From NCBI RefSeq assembly GCF_009391885.1, contig NZ_VZII01000007.1:297673-361672 (forward strand): a stretch of 64,000 nt of DNA. The letters are read 5' to 3'. Below, piece after piece: positions 7,863 to 20,061 of this stretch (the first letter of the stretch is position 1; the number at the start of each line of letters is the position of its first letter). The position numbers and the translations under genes are program-made. The notes beneath the pieces were generated by a model. That model saw nothing but the letters and a program-made list of their open reading frames with translations, was not told the DNA's origin and did not search any database. Source of the stretch: Pseudomonas sp. MN1F (GTDB lineage Bacteria > Pseudomonadota > Gammaproteobacteria > Pseudomonadales > Pseudomonadaceae).

Positions 7863-8074
7863 CAGTCCTCCTCGGCAATTCGATATTCCGTAAACTCTGA
7901 GGCTATGGCTCTCCAGTTGCATGAGTCAATTTTTCAATGCGTCTATTTGTAAACACGGCCGTCACTCGTAGATACATGTCTTGGGTTTTGAGCTGGCGCT
8001 CGATCTCCTAGGCGCTGAAAATGCTGCGGCGAACACCCCGCAGCCCACTCTCACTGCCCATTAAATCCACCAAC

Positions 8075-8102
8075 AAAAAACCCCGCCGAAGCGGGGTTTT
8101 TC
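8075..8102 (-). terminator. Intrinsic terminator of cysDNC
   Basis: On the minus strand AACCCCGC-TTCG-GCGGGGTT followed by TTTT, 15 bases after the cysNC stop codon; a UUCG tetraloop caps the stem. Confidence 0.88.
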
Positions 8103-8116
8103 ACAAGCACCAATGC

Positions 8117-10018
8117 TTAGATCGCGCCACGCTGGCGCAGCACATCCAGCACCTGCTTCACGCCTTCATCAACACTGGTGTTCTGGGTATCGATCACCAG
8201 GTCAGCATCCAGCGGCACATCGTACGGGAAGCTTTCGCCCGGGATGTTATCGCCCCCAGCGGCGTACAGCCCCTGCGGGTCACGCTCACGGCACGCCAAC
8301 GGCGAGGCCTGAACGTAAACGGTCACCAGGCGCTCCTTGCCGATCAGCGCCTTGGCCTGCTCGCGGCCTTCGGCATCCGGGGCAACGAACGCCGCCAGGG
8401 TCAGCAGGCCGGCTTCGTTGAACTGGCGAGCCACGTGGGCGGCGCGGCGCCAGTTCTCGGTGCGGCCGGCGCGGTCCTGTGGCAGGCCCTTGTTCAGGTC
8501 GTGGCGCAGGTTCTGGCCATCGAGTACGTACACCGCACGGCCCATATCGAACAGCTTGCGCTCCACAGCGTAGGCCAGGGTGCTCTTGCCAGCGCCGGAC
8601 AGGCCGCTGAACAGCACGGTTGCAGGCTGCTGGCCGAAGCGCAGGGCGCGCTCTTCGGTGGCCACGTGAGCGAGCTTGCCATGCTGGCCGGTGCTGCCGT
8701 GCGGCAAGACTGGCGGCGCGATGATCATGCCGGCGCCGACGGTGCCGTTGGTCAGGCGGTCGATGACGATGAACGCACCGGTGGTGCGGTTGCTGTCGTA
8801 ACCGTCCAGGGCGATCGAGGCGTCCAGGGCAACCTTGACCCGGCCGATCTCGTTCAGCTGCAGCGCGCTGGCAGCGCCCTGCTCCAGGGTGTTCACATCG
8901 ACCTTGTGGGTGATGCTGGCAATCGAGCCCGGCACGTAGCTGGTAGCGCGCTTGATGTCGTACTTCTTGCCCGGGAGCATCGGCTCCTCGGCCATCCACA
9001 CCAGCATGGCGTCGAACTGGTCGGTGACTGGCGGCACGTTATCGGCGTGCACCAGCAGGTCGCCACGGGAGATGTCAATCTCGTCTTCCATGGTCAGGGT
9101 AACGGCCTGGCCTGGGCCAGCGTTTTCCAGTTCACCTTCGTAGGTGACGATGGACTTGACCCGGCTGCTCTTGCCCGACGGCAGCACGACCACTTCGTCA
9201 CCCTTGTGCACCACGCCGCTGGCGATGGTGCCGGCGAAGCCGCGGAAGTTCAGGTTCGGGCGGTTGACGTACTGCACCGGGAAACGCAGGTCGGTGAAGT
9301 TGCGGTCGGCCGACACTTCGACGGTCTCGAGGATTTCCATCAAGGTCGGGCCGGCGTACCACGGCGATTGCTCGCTGTGATTGACCACGTTGTCGCCCTT
9401 GAGCGCCGACATCGGCACGAATTGCAGGCTGCTTGGCTTCAGGTTGATGGCGTCGGCGAACTTCAGGTAGTCGGCCTTGATCGACTCGAATACGCCTTCG
9501 TCGAAGCCTTTGAGGTCCATCTTGTTGACCGCGACCACGATGTGCTTGATGCCCAGCAACGAGGCGATGTAGCTGTGGCGACGGGTCTGGGTCTGCACGC
9601 CGTAGCGGGCATCGACCAGGATGATTGCCAGGTCGCAGGTGGACGCGCCGGTGGCCATGTTGCGGGTGTACTGCTCGTGGCCCGGGGTGTCGGCGATGAT
9701 GAACTTGCGCTTGGCGGTGGAGAAGTAGCGGTAGGCGACATCGATGGTGATGCCCTGCTCGCGCTCGGCCTGCAGGCCGTCGACCAGCAGCGCCAGGTCG
9801 ACTTCCTCGCCAGTGGTGCCGACTTTCTTCGAATCACGGGTGATGGCCTCGAGGTGGTCCTCGTAGATCATCTTCGAATCGTGCAGCAGGCGCCCGATCA
9901 GGGTGCTCTTGCCATCGTCGACGTTGCCGCAGGTCAGGAAGCGCAGCAGTTCCTTGCGCTCGTGCTGGGCCAGGTAGGCGAGGATGTCCTCGCTGATCAG
10001 ATCAGATTGGTGCGACAT
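8117..10018 (-). CDS. cysNC: Bifunctional sulfate adenylyltransferase subunit 1 / adenylylsulfate kinase
   Basis: 633 residues, a natural fusion. The N-terminal CysN GTPase (about residues 1-440) has G1 GNVDDGKST (Lys37), DTPGHEQY and NKMD motifs; it uses GTP to drive APS formation with CysD. The C-terminal CysC kinase (from about 455) has P-loop GLSGAGKS (Lys478) and phosphorylates APS to PAPS. It follows cysD by 15 bases in a leftward operon. Together they activate sulfate for cysteine synthesis. The fusion is usual in pseudomonads. Confidence 0.96.
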   Translation of the reverse strand: MSHQSDLISEDILAYLAQHERKELLRFLTCGNVDDGKSTLIGRLLHDSKMIYEDHLEAITRDSKKVGTTGEEVDLALLVDGLQAEREQGITIDVAYRYFSTAKRKFIIADTPGHEQYTRNMATGASTCDLAIILVDARYGVQTQTRRHSYIASLLGIKHIVVAVNKMDLKGFDEGVFESIKADYLKFADAINLKPSSLQFVPMSALKGDNVVNHSEQSPWYAGPTLMEILETVEVSADRNFTDLRFPVQYVNRPNLNFRGFAGTIASGVVHKGDEVVVLPSGKSSRVKSIVTYEGELENAGPGQAVTLTMEDEIDISRGDLLVHADNVPPVTDQFDAMLVWMAEEPMLPGKKYDIKRATSYVPGSIASITHKVDVNTLEQGAASALQLNEIGRVKVALDASIALDGYDSNRTTGAFIVIDRLTNGTVGAGMIIAPPVLPHGSTGQHGKLAHVATEERALRFGQQPATVLFSGLSGAGKSTLAYAVERKLFDMGRAVYVLDGQNLRHDLNKGLPQDRAGRTENWRRAAHVARQFNEAGLLTLAAFVAPDAEGREQAKALIGKERLVTVYVQASPLACRERDPQGLYAAGGDNIPGESFPYDVPLDADLVIDTQNTSVDEGVKQVLDVLRQRGAI

Positions 10019-10033
10019 GGAGTAACCCTGAAA

Positions 10034-10951
10034 TTAGAAGTAGCCTTGGCGTTTCTTGTCTTCCATGGAACCGGCGCCATCGTGGTCGATGACACGGCCC
10101 TGGCGTTCGGACGTACGGGTCAGGAGCATTTCCTGAATGATGTCCGTCAGGGTCTCGGCTTCCGACTCGACAGCGCCCGTCAGCGGGTAGCAGCCGAGGG
10201 TACGGAAACGCACCTTCTTCTTGACGATGCGCGCCTTCTCTTCCTCGGAGAGGTGCTCGAGGATGCGTTCGTCGTCGATCATGATCAGGGTGCCGTTCTT
10301 CTCGATGACTTCACGCTCGGCGGCGAAGTACAGCGGCACGATCGGGATGCCTTCGAGGTAGATGTACTGCCAGATGTCCAGCTCGGTCCAGTTCGACAGC
10401 GGGAAGACGCGGATCGACTCGCCCTTGTTGACCTTGCCGTTGTACACGTTCCACAGCTCCGGGCGCTGGTTCTTCGGGTCCCAGCGGTGCTTGCTGTCAC
10501 GGAACGAGTACACACGTTCCTTGGCCCGCGACTTCTCTTCGTCGCGGCGCGCGCCACCGAAGGCGGCGTCGAAACCATGCTTGTCCAGCGCCTGCTTGAG
10601 GCCCTGGGTCTTCATGATGTCGGTGTGCTTGGAGCTGCCATGGGTGAAGGGGTTGATGCCCTGCGCCACACCCTCTGGGTTGACGTGGGTGATCAGCTCC
10701 AGGCCCATTTCCTCGACCATCTTGTCGCGGAAGCTGTACATCTCCTGGAATTTCCACTGGGTGTCGACGTGCATCACCGGGAACGGCAGCTTGCCCGGGA
10801 AGAAGGCCTTGCGCGCCAGGTGCAGCATCACGGCGGAATCCTTGCCGATCGAGTACAGCATCACCGGGTTGTCGAACTCGGCGGCCACCTCGCGGATGAT
10901 GTGGATGCTTTCCGCCTCCAGCTGTTTCAAGTGCGTCAGTTTGTCGACCAT
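10034..10951 (-). CDS. cysD: Sulfate adenylyltransferase subunit 2
   Basis: 305 residues, normal for CysD. The PP-loop-type ATP-binding segment [18 protein letters not shown] is near residue 33 and the family signature [15 protein letters not shown] is intact. It carries out adenylyl transfer from ATP to sulfate in complex with the GTPase CysN. First gene of the cysD-cysNC operon; the 218 bases upstream contain its promoter region and a REP palindrome. Confidence 0.96.
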   Translation of the reverse strand: MVDKLTHLKQLEAESIHIIREVAAEFDNPVMLYSIGKDSAVMLHLARKAFFPGKLPFPVMHVDTQWKFQEMYSFRDKMVEEMGLELITHVNPEGVAQGINPFTHGSSKHTDIMKTQGLKQALDKHGFDAAFGGARRDEEKSRAKERVYSFRDSKHRWDPKNQRPELWNVYNGKVNKGESIRVFPLSNWTELDIWQYIYLEGIPIVPLYFAAEREVIEKNGTLIMIDDERILEHLSEEEKARIVKKKVRFRTLGCYPLTGAVESEAETLTDIIQEMLLTRTSERQGRVIDHDGAGSMEDKKRQGYF

Positions 10952-11101
10952 GGCTACTCACGAAAAAACACGAAAAACGATCTTATGGACGGCCAGCGGG
11001 CCGTGTTCGAGCGAGCCACTTTATCACAGCGGCTGCTTCTATTTAGGAGGCGGGCTAGATCGAAAAAGTCTAACGATATGACTGGGGGTTTGGGGCTGGC
11101 A

Positions 11102-11146
11102 GGCCCGGCCCTTTCGCGGGTAAACCCGCTCCCGCAGGGACCGCGC
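11102..11146. repeat. REP-type extragenic palindrome
   Basis: Contains the core GCGGGTAAACCCGC flanked by GGCCCTTTC and CTCCCGCAGG, the form of the abundant P. putida extragenic repeat. It sits between cysD and the Nif3-like gene. Confidence 0.75.
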
Positions 11147-11169
11147 CGGCCTGAAGACTGGCCCGGATG

Positions 11170-11928
11170 TCAGATGGGATTCGGGCAGTCGATGAACAGG
11201 TGCTCCAGGGCAAACCGCCGCGCCAGGTAGTCACCCAAGGCCTGCACCCCGTACCGCTCGGTGGCATGGTGCCCTGCGGCAACGAAGCTCACCCCGTTCT
11301 CCCGGGCACTGTGATAGGTCTGCTCGGACGCCTCGCCAGTGAGGTACAGGTCCACCCCCGCAGCAATCGCGGTGTCGATGTAGCCCTGCCCGCCTCCGGT
11401 GCACCAGCCGACCCGGCGGATCATCTGATCGCCTTCCACCAGCAACGGCTCACGCCCGAGCACTTCCTGCACCCGACGGGCGAAGTCACGTGCGGTCACA
11501 GGCTCCGCCAGCGAACCGACCAGGCCGACCACCTTGGGGTTTTCCGGGTCCAGCGGCCCTTCGACGGTGATGTCCAGTTGCCGCGCCAGCTGCACGTTGT
11601 TGCCGACTTCCGGGTGCACGTCCAGCGGCAGATGAAACGCCAGCAGGCTGATGTCGTGCTTGAGCAAGGTCTTCAGCCGGCGCTGACGGATCCCGGTAAC
11701 GCACGGGTTCTCACCTTTCCAGAAATAACCATGGTGCACCAGGATCAGGTCGGCCTCGGCCTCGACCGCGGCATCCAGCAAGGCCTGACTGGCGGTGACC
11801 CCGCTGACGATGCGGCTGACCTGTGGTCGACCCTCGACCTGCAGGCCATTGGGGCAGTAATCCTGGATCTTCGCGCTGCCCAGGTAGCGTTCGGCTTCCT
11901 CGACCAGGGTGTTGAGTGCGACGGCCAT
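11170..11928 (-). CDS. Nif3-like dinuclear metal-centre protein (YbgI family)
   Basis: 252 residues covering the whole NIF3 domain. Metal ligands are expected from HHGYFW (His65-His66 area), FHLPLDVHP and the C-terminal AGHHATERYG segment. E. coli YbgI is a toroidal hexamer with a dinuclear metal site; its substrate is uncertain, with GTP cyclohydrolase-like and envelope roles proposed for family members. Divergent from algW with 168 bases between, a conserved pseudomonad arrangement. Confidence 0.88.
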   Translation of the reverse strand: MAVALNTLVEEAERYLGSAKIQDYCPNGLQVEGRPQVSRIVSGVTASQALLDAAVEAEADLILVHHGYFWKGENPCVTGIRQRRLKTLLKHDISLLAFHLPLDVHPEVGNNVQLARQLDITVEGPLDPENPKVVGLVGSLAEPVTARDFARRVQEVLGREPLLVEGDQMIRRVGWCTGGGQGYIDTAIAAGVDLYLTGEASEQTYHSARENGVSFVAAGHHATERYGVQALGDYLARRFALEHLFIDCPNPI

Positions 11929-12096
11929 GAAAATCTCCTCGAAATCTGCGCTTTTCTCGGGCGCAACGCCTGCAGAACGCCCGTATAATGCCGGCCATTA
12001 TGGGCCGTCGCCGGCATCGGGGGAACCGGTGTATGATCGCGCGCGCTCATGCCCCACTGCGCGGCCACCGGCCCTTGCTCTCTCCAGGACTCGTTC

Positions 12097-13257
<1,161 letters not shown>

Positions 13258-13260
13258 GAA

Positions 13261-13290
13261 GAAGGGGCCGCATTTGCGGCCCCTTCTTGC
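13261..13290. terminator. Bidirectional terminator between algW and aapP
   Basis: Perfect 11-bp stem GAAGGGGCCGC-ATTT-GCGGCCCCTTC immediately after the algW stop and just before the converging aapP stop. Confidence 0.85.
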
Positions 13291-13291
13291 A

Positions 13292-14056
13292 TCAGTGCAG
13301 GATCTGGCTGAGGAACAACTTGGTCCGGTCACTGCGCGGGCGGTCGAAGAAGTCATCCGGCGCCGCCTGCTCGACGATCTCCCCCTTGTCCATGAAGATC
13401 ACCCGGTTCGCCACGGTGCGGGCAAAGCCCATTTCGTGGGTCACGCAGAGCATGGTCATGCCGTCCTCGGCCAGGCCGACCATGGTGTCGAGCACTTCCT
13501 TGACCATTTCCGGGTCCAGCGCCGAGGTCGGTTCGTCGAACAGCATGATCTTCGGTTTCATGCACAGCGCCCGGGCAATCGCCACGCGCTGCTGCTGGCC
13601 ACCGGAGAGCTGCCCAGGGAACTTGTGCGCCTGCTCTGGAATACGTACCCGCTCCAGGTAGTGCATGGCAATTTCCTCGGCCTTGCGCCGGGGCATCTTG
13701 CGCACCCACATCGGCGCCAGGGTGCAGTTTTCCAGAATGCTCAGGTGCGGGAACAGGTTGAAGTGCTGGAACACCATGCCCACCTCGCGGCGGATCGCTT
13801 CGATCTGCTTGAGGTCGTTGGTCAGCTCCACACCATCGACCACGATGCGGCCCTGCTGGTGCTCTTCCAGGCGGTTGAGGCAGCGGATGGTGGTCGACTT
13901 GCCCGAGCCGGACGGGCCACACAGGACGATGCGCTCGCCCTGGCGCACGTTCAGGTTGATGTCCTTGAGCACATGGAACTGGCCGTACCACTTGTTCACG
14001 CCCTGCATCTGGATGATGCCTTCGGGGCCGGCAGGCTGCTTGATCGCTTCACTCAT
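13292..14056 (-). CDS. aapP: General L-amino acid ABC transporter, ATP-binding protein
   Basis: 254 residues with all ABC ATPase elements: Walker [10 protein letters not shown] (Lys53), Q-loop in [10 protein letters not shown], signature LSGGQQQR, and Walker B with [10 protein letters not shown]. It energises polar amino acid import through AapQ and AapM. The start at 14056 is preceded by TAGGAG; an upstream in-frame extension to 14164 would overlap aapM and is rejected. Last gene of the aapJQMP operon. Confidence 0.94.
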   Translation of the reverse strand: MSEAIKQPAGPEGIIQMQGVNKWYGQFHVLKDINLNVRQGERIVLCGPSGSGKSTTIRCLNRLEEHQQGRIVVDGVELTNDLKQIEAIRREVGMVFQHFNLFPHLSILENCTLAPMWVRKMPRRKAEEIAMHYLERVRIPEQAHKFPGQLSGGQQQRVAIARALCMKPKIMLFDEPTSALDPEMVKEVLDTMVGLAEDGMTMLCVTHEMGFARTVANRVIFMDKGEIVEQAAPDDFFDRPRSDRTKLFLSQILH

Positions 14057-14066
14057 TTCGAAACTC

Positions 14067-15164
14067 CTAACGCTTGTGGCCAGTGTCCAGCTTGCGCTCC
14101 AGATGCATGGAGTAGCGGGACATACCGAAACAGAAAATCCAGAACACCAGGGCGGCAAACACATAGCCCTCGGTGGCCATGCCCAGCCAGGCCGGGTCAG
14201 CGGCGGCTTGCTTGACGCTGTTGAGCAGGTCGAACAGGCCGATGATGATCACCAGGCTGGTGTCCTTGAACAGGGCGATGAAGGTGTTGACGATGCCGGG
14301 GATCACCAGCTTGAGCGCCTGCGGCAGAATCACCAGGCCCATCGAGCGCCAGTACCCCAGGCCCATGGCCGCAGCGGCTTCGTACTGGCCCTTGGGGATG
14401 GCCTGCAGGCCACCGCGGACCACCTCGGCGACATACGCCGACTGGAACAGGATCACCCCGATCATCGCCCGCAGCAGCTTGTCGAAGCTCATGCCTTCTG
14501 GCAGGAACAACGGCAGCATCACCGACGACATGAACAGCACGGTAATCAGCGGCACGCCACGCCAGAACTCGATGAAGGTCACGCAGACCACCTTCACCGC
14601 CGGCATCCGCGAGCGCCGCCCAAGGGCCAGCAGGATGCCCAGTGGCAAGGCGCCGACGATCCCCACGGTGGCGATCACCAGGGTCAGCATCAGCCCGCCC
14701 CACTGGCTGGTGGCGACGTTGCTCAGGCCGAGCAGGCCACCGTGCAGCAAGGTGTAGGCGAGGACCGGGTACAGCACCAGGAAGCCCAGGCCGTAGATCG
14801 CCTTGCGCGGGAAGCGTTTGATGAACAGCGGCGCCGCGCCGAGCACGGCCAGCCATACCGTCAGGTCCACGCGCCAGCGCAACTCGACCGGGTAGTAGCC
14901 ATACATGAACTGGCCAAAGCGCTGCTGCACGAACACCCAGCAGGCGCCCGACTGGGTGCAGTCGGCGCGGGTGGTGCCGACCCAGTTGGCGTCGATCAAC
15001 GCCCATTGCACCAGCGGCGGCACGATCAGCCACACCAGGTACACGGCGAACAGGGTCAGCAGGGTGTTGAGCCAGCTGGAGAACAGGTTTGCACGCATCC
15101 ATGCGAGCACGCCGACGGTTTTCACCGGAGGCGGCATGTCGGGTTTGAAAACATGAGCATTCAC
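14067..15164 (-). CDS. aapM: General L-amino acid ABC transporter permease AapM
   Basis: 365 residues, a polar amino acid permease with several membrane helices and the permease EAA-type loop around [17 protein letters not shown] long periplasmic insertion near residues 50-100 contains the DCTQSGACW cysteine pair. It starts with GTG, 10 bases after aapQ, and forms the heteromeric membrane channel with AapQ. Confidence 0.93.
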   Translation of the reverse strand: MNAHVFKPDMPPPVKTVGVLAWMRANLFSSWLNTLLTLFAVYLVWLIVPPLVQWALIDANWVGTTRADCTQSGACWVFVQQRFGQFMYGYYPVELRWRVDLTVWLAVLGAAPLFIKRFPRKAIYGLGFLVLYPVLAYTLLHGGLLGLSNVATSQWGGLMLTLVIATVGIVGALPLGILLALGRRSRMPAVKVVCVTFIEFWRGVPLITVLFMSSVMLPLFLPEGMSFDKLLRAMIGVILFQSAYVAEVVRGGLQAIPKGQYEAAAAMGLGYWRSMGLVILPQALKLVIPGIVNTFIALFKDTSLVIIIGLFDLLNSVKQAAADPAWLGMATEGYVFAALVFWIFCFGMSRYSMHLERKLDTGHKR

Positions 15165-15174
15165 GGGCGTATCC

Positions 15175-16353
15175 TCACCGCTCGATCAGCGCGATGCGCT
15201 TGTTGTACCAGTTCATCAGCAGCGAAATGCTGATGCTGATGGCGAGATAGACACTCATGGTGATGGCAATCACCTCGATGGCCTGGCCGGTCTGGTTGAG
15301 CACTGTACCGGCGAACAGCGAGACCATCTCCGGGTAGCCGATACCGGCTGCCAGCGACGAGTTCTTCGCCAGGTTCAGGTATTGGCTGGTCAGCGGCGGA
15401 ATGATCACCCGCAGTGCCTGGGGGATGATCACCTTGCGCAGGGTCGGGCCGTCGCGCAGGCCAAGCGAGTGGGCCGCTTCGGTCTGGCCATGGCTCACCG
15501 AGCGAATGCCCGAACGCACGATCTCGGCAATGAATGCCGCCGTGTAGATGGTCAACGCCAGGGTCAGCGCCAGCAGTTCGGGGATCAACACCCAGCCGCC
15601 GACGAAGTTGAAGCCCTTGAGCTGCGGCACCTCCCAATGCACCGGGCTGCCGAACAGCAGCGCGCAGGCGCCTGGAATGGCAATGAACAGCGCCAGCCCC
15701 ACCCAGAACTTGTGGAACGGCTCGCCGGTCGCATCGAAGCGTTTGTTGGCATAACGCACCATCACCACGATCGCCACCAGCGCCAGCACCAGGGCCACCA
15801 CGAACGGCCAGAAGCCATCGGCCATCGAGGCACCGGGCATGTTCAGGCCACGGTTGCTGATGAAGAACAGGTCATTGATGTTGATGCTGCCCCTGGGCCC
15901 CGGCAGGGTCAGGAACACCGCGAAGTACCAGAACAGGATCTGCAGCAGCGGCGGGATGTTGCGGAAGGTTTCCACATACACGGTCGCCAGCTTGCTGATC
16001 ATCCAGTTTGGCGACAGCCGCGCCACGCCGATGACGAAACCGAGCACGGTCGCCAGGATCACGCCAATGAACGTCACCAGCAGGGTATTGAGCAGGCCGA
16101 TGACGAACACACGCGCATAGCTGTCGGATTCCACGTAGGGAATCAGGTGCTGGGCGATGCCGAAGCCGGCGCTACGCTCGAGGAAGTCGAAACCCGAGGT
16201 GATACCGCGGTGTTGCAGGTTGGTCTGGGTGTTGTGGAACAGGTACCAGCCCAGGCCCACCACGAAGGCGATCGTAAGAATCTGGAACAGCCAGGCGCGC
16301 ACACGCGGGTCGTTCAGGGAAAGCCCCTTGGGTGCGCCAATTTGATTTTGCAT
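15175..16353 (-). CDS. aapQ: General L-amino acid ABC transporter permease AapQ
   Basis: 392 residues. The N-terminal membrane helix (about 18-38) is followed by the core permease with the EAA-type loop SHGQTEAAHSLGLRDG near residue 300. It is longer than single-substrate His/Glu permeases because of a periplasmic insertion, as usual for AapQ/BztB. It lies 67 bases downstream of aapJ, typical of the higher-copy binding protein gene being separated from the permease genes. Confidence 0.93.
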   Translation of the reverse strand: MQNQIGAPKGLSLNDPRVRAWLFQILTIAFVVGLGWYLFHNTQTNLQHRGITSGFDFLERSAGFGIAQHLIPYVESDSYARVFVIGLLNTLLVTFIGVILATVLGFVIGVARLSPNWMISKLATVYVETFRNIPPLLQILFWYFAVFLTLPGPRGSININDLFFISNRGLNMPGASMADGFWPFVVALVLALVAIVVMVRYANKRFDATGEPFHKFWVGLALFIAIPGACALLFGSPVHWEVPQLKGFNFVGGWVLIPELLALTLALTIYTAAFIAEIVRSGIRSVSHGQTEAAHSLGLRDGPTLRKVIIPQALRVIIPPLTSQYLNLAKNSSLAAGIGYPEMVSLFAGTVLNQTGQAIEVIAITMSVYLAISISISLLMNWYNKRIALIER

Positions 16354-16420
16354 GAAGTGCCCCGAAAAATAGGGATTCGAACAACCTGCGGCGGCGGGAT
16401 GCCGCCGCAGGGTGCAGCCA

Positions 16421-17449
16421 TCAGCGCACAGGTGGCGCGTACTGGATGCCGCCGTTGTTCCACAGGGCGTTCATGCCACGGTCGATCTTCAGGTCGGTGT
16501 TCTGGCCCAGGTTCTTCTCGAACACTTCGCCGTAGTTGCCGACTTGCTTGACGATCTGCACTACCCAGTCTTTGGGCAGCTTGAGGTCCTTGCCATATTC
16601 ACCGTCAGCGCCCAGCAGGCGGGCGACGTCCGGGTTCTTGGTGGACTTGGCCTCGGCCTCGACGTTCTTCGAGGTGATGCCGGCCTCTTCAGCGTTGAGC
16701 ATGGCGAACAGGGTCCACTTGACGATGCTGAACCAGTCTTCGTCGCCTTTACGCACCACCGGGCCGAGTGGCTCCTTGGAGATGGTTTCCGGCAGCACCA
16801 CGTAGTCGGTCGGCGCGGCCAGCTTGGAGCGCTGGGCGAACAGCTGCGACTTGTCCGAGGTCAGCACGTCGCAACGGCCGGATTCCAGCGACTTGGCGCT
16901 TTCGTCGGAGGTGTCGAAGGTGATCGGGGTGTACTTCAGGCCATTGGCACGGAAGAAGTCCGAAACGTTCAGTTCGGTGGTGGTACCGGCCTGGATGCAG
17001 ATGGTCGCGCCGTCGAGTTCCTTGGCGCTGGAAACGCCGAGCTTCTTGTTGACCAGGAAGCCAACGCCGTCATAGTAGGTGACGCCAGCGAACACCAGGC
17101 CCATGCCGGCATCGCGCGAGCTGGTCCAGGTGGTGTTGCGCGACAGCACGTCGACTTCGCCCGACTGCAGCGCGGTGAAGCGCTCCTTGGCGTTGAGCTG
17201 GCTGAACTTGACCTTGGTCGCGTCGCCGAACACGGCGGCGGCCACGGCGCGGCAGACGTCGGCGTCGATGCCGACGATCTTGCCTTCCTTGTCAGGTACC
17301 GAGAAGCCAGGAAGACCGTCGCTCACGCCACACTGGACGAAGCCCTTCTTCTTTACCGCATCGAGGGTGGCGCCGGCCTGGGCGTTGCTCACGGCGCCCA
17401 GTGCAGCGGCAGCGGTCAGGACTGCCAGGGTGGTTTTCAACATCTTCAT
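16421..17449 (-). CDS. aapJ: General L-amino acid ABC transporter, periplasmic binding protein
   Basis: 342 residues with a Sec signal peptide (MKMLKTTLAVLTAAAALG, cleavage near residues 22-25) and a type II periplasmic binding fold: GVSDGLPGFSVPDKEGKI, then GIDADVCRAVAAAVFG. It captures amino acids in the periplasm and delivers them to AapQM. First gene of the operon, preceded by a sigma-54 promoter and a leader hairpin. Confidence 0.94.
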   Translation of the reverse strand: MKMLKTTLAVLTAAAALGAVSNAQAGATLDAVKKKGFVQCGVSDGLPGFSVPDKEGKIVGIDADVCRAVAAAVFGDATKVKFSQLNAKERFTALQSGEVDVLSRNTTWTSSRDAGMGLVFAGVTYYDGVGFLVNKKLGVSSAKELDGATICIQAGTTTELNVSDFFRANGLKYTPITFDTSDESAKSLESGRCDVLTSDKSQLFAQRSKLAAPTDYVVLPETISKEPLGPVVRKGDEDWFSIVKWTLFAMLNAEEAGITSKNVEAEAKSTKNPDVARLLGADGEYGKDLKLPKDWVVQIVKQVGNYGEVFEKNLGQNTDLKIDRGMNALWNNGGIQYAPPVR

Positions 17450-17578
17450 TCACAACCTCCAAATTGCTCTTGTTGTACGAGCCGGAATTGCACCGCACCC
17501 TTTTGAGGCGCATCCGACCCGTGTTGGCTTGTTCTTGGGTCAATTGGCGCAATGGGCTGTTCTGTGACAGCCTTCGCG

Positions 17579-17614
17579 TGCAAAGGGTGTTACCGTCACG
17601 GCCTGCCCTTTGCA
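17579..17614 (-). promoter_or_regulatory. Inverted repeat at the start of the aapJ leader
   Basis: Perfect 9-base inverted repeat TGCAAAGGG (17579-17587) and CCCTTTGCA (17606-17614), with an 18-base spacer. With transcription predicted to start near 17616, it would form a stem-loop at the extreme 5' end of the aap mRNA. Confidence 0.5.
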
Positions 17615-17627
17615 TCGAATGAAGAAT

Positions 17628-17643
17628 TGCAAAGCGCGTACCA
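17628..17643 (-). promoter_or_regulatory. Sigma-54 (-24/-12) promoter of aapJQMP
   Basis: The minus strand reads TGGTACGCGCTTTGCA, which fits the consensus TGGYACG-N4-TTGCW completely. Transcription should start near 17616, giving a leader of about 167 bases before aapJ. Implies control by an enhancer-binding protein such as NtrC. Confidence 0.75.
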
Positions 17644-17753
17644 GATTTGTTGGCTGTAGCGTTTAAGCGATCGTCAAGTAGGGAAAGTTGTATCGTTGCG
17701 ACATTCTTTTTCTGACAATCAATTGCAGCGCCTTCTTTTCACGCACGCCATAA

Positions 17754-18437
<684 letters not shown>

Positions 18438-18538
18438 GCCAACCCCACCTGTAGTTGTGGGAGTTTTCCGCTACGCCGCGCCCAGATCTTGCATTACACT
18501 GCCCGGCGTACATTCCTTAACCAGTTGATGAGACGATC

Positions 18539-20002
18539 GTGCTCAAGGCACTCAAGAAAATATTCGGCAAAGGAGACGCCGCGCCAACGGCCGTCGCTCC
18601 TGCTGCCAGCGTGACGCCAACGGCGCCCGCCCCCACTGCAGAGGCCCGGCCCGAACCGAAACCGGCCGCGCCCCGCGCCAAGCCCGCCGCCAAGGCAGAA
18701 GCACCCGCCGATGCCGCAGCGCCTGCCGACAAGCCGGCCAAGGACAAACCACGCCGCGAACGCAAGCCCAAGCCCCAGGCGAGCCTGTGGAAGCCGGAAG
18801 ATTTCGTGGTCGAGCCGCAGGAAGGCAAGACCCGCTTCCACGACTTCAAGCTCTCCAACGAGCTGATGCACGCCATCCACGACCTCGGTTTCCCTTACTG
18901 CACGCCGATCCAGGCGCAGGTACTGGGTTACACCCTGGCTGGCCAGGACGCCATCGGCCGCGCCCAGACCGGTACCGGCAAGACGGCGGCGTTCCTGATT
19001 TCGATCATTTCCCAGCTGCAGCAGACGCCGCCGCCGAAAGAGCGCTACATGGGCGAGCCGCGCGCGCTGATCATCGCGCCAACCCGCGAGCTGGTGGTGC
19101 AGATCGCCAAGGACGCCGTCGCCCTGACCAAGTACACCGGCCTGAACGTGATGAGCTTCGTCGGTGGCATGGACTTCGACAAGCAGCTCAAGGCCCTGGA
19201 AGCCCGTCATTGCGACATCCTGGTGGCCACCCCAGGCCGTCTGCTGGACTTCAACCAGCGCGGCGAGGTACACCTGGACATGGTCGAGGTGATGGTGCTG
19301 GATGAAGCCGACCGCATGCTCGACATGGGTTTCATCCCCCAGGTCCGGCAGATCATCCGCCAGACCCCACCGAAAAGCGAACGCCAGACCCTGCTGTTCT
19401 CCGCCACCTTCACCGAAGACGTGATGAACCTGGCCAAGCAGTGGACCACCAACCCGGCGATCGTCGAGATCGAGCCGGAGAACGTCGCCAGCGAAACGGT
19501 CGAGCAACACGTGTACGCGGTGGCCGGCAGCGACAAGTACAAGTTGCTGTACAACCTGGTGACCCAGAACAAGTGGGAACGGGTGATGGTGTTTGCCAAC
19601 CGCAAGGACGAGGTACGGCGTATCGAGGAAAAGCTCGTGCGCGACGGTATCAATGCCGCGCAGTTGTCCGGTGACGTGCCGCAGCACAAGCGGATTCGCA
19701 CCCTGGAGAACTTCCGTGAAGGGCGCATCACCGTGCTGGTGGCCACCGATGTGGCCGGACGCGGGATTCACATCGACGGCATCAGCCACGTGATCAACTT
19801 CACCCTGCCGGAAGACCCGGACGACTACGTGCACCGCATTGGCCGTACGGGCCGTGCGGGTAGCAGCGGTGTGTCGATCAGCTTTGCCGGTGAGGATGAT
19901 TCGTACCAGCTACCGGCGATCGAGGAATTGCTGGGGCGCAAGATCAAGTGCGAGATGCCGCCGGATGAGCTGCTGAAACCGGTGCCGCGCAAGCACCACT
20001 GA
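18539..20002 (+). CDS. rhlB: DEAD-box ATP-dependent RNA helicase RhlB
   Basis: 487 residues. The helicase core has motif I AQTGTGKT (Lys148), motif II DEAD (255-258), SAT, and the C-terminal HRIGRTGR. RhlB unwinds RNA for RNase E in the degradosome. The N-terminal stretch (about residues 12-85) is rich in alanine, proline and lysine and probably disordered; such extensions are usual in pseudomonad RhlB. The start is GTG. Convergent with moaE. Confidence 0.93.
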   Translation: MLKALKKIFGKGDAAPTAVAPAASVTPTAPAPTAEARPEPKPAAPRAKPAAKAEAPADAAAPADKPAKDKPRRERKPKPQASLWKPEDFVVEPQEGKTRFHDFKLSNELMHAIHDLGFPYCTPIQAQVLGYTLAGQDAIGRAQTGTGKTAAFLISIISQLQQTPPPKERYMGEPRALIIAPTRELVVQIAKDAVALTKYTGLNVMSFVGGMDFDKQLKALEARHCDILVATPGRLLDFNQRGEVHLDMVEVMVLDEADRMLDMGFIPQVRQIIRQTPPKSERQTLLFSATFTEDVMNLAKQWTTNPAIVEIEPENVASETVEQHVYAVAGSDKYKLLYNLVTQNKWERVMVFANRKDEVRRIEEKLVRDGINAAQLSGDVPQHKRIRTLENFREGRITVLVATDVAGRGIHIDGISHVINFTLPEDPDDYVHRIGRTGRAGSSGVSISFAGEDDSYQLPAIEELLGRKIKCEMPPDELLKPVPRKHH

Positions 20003-20028
20003 TCAGCGCTGGATTGTTCGCGGGTGAA

Positions 20029-20045
20029 CCGGGGCAACGCCCCGG
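20029..20045. terminator. GC-rich hairpin between rhlB and moaE
   Basis: Stem CCGGGGC-AAC-GCCCCGG midway between the converging genes. There is no clear T-run, so termination function is uncertain. Confidence 0.45.
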
Positions 20046-20061
20046 CCATCAAGCAGAGGAT

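Noticed and set aside
5400..8010. Prophage or integrative element
   Set aside because: No integrase, transposase, structural phage gene, tRNA target or flanking direct repeat can be seen.
8021..11230. 1069-codon plus-strand frame across cysNC and cysD
   Set aside because: Antisense shadow; the minus strand encodes two complete sulfate-activation proteins with all motifs.
18445..18500. Possible REP element between the esterase gene and rhlB
   Set aside because: Only a CCTGTAGTTGTGGGAG-like half is present, without the GCGGGTTTACCCGC core.
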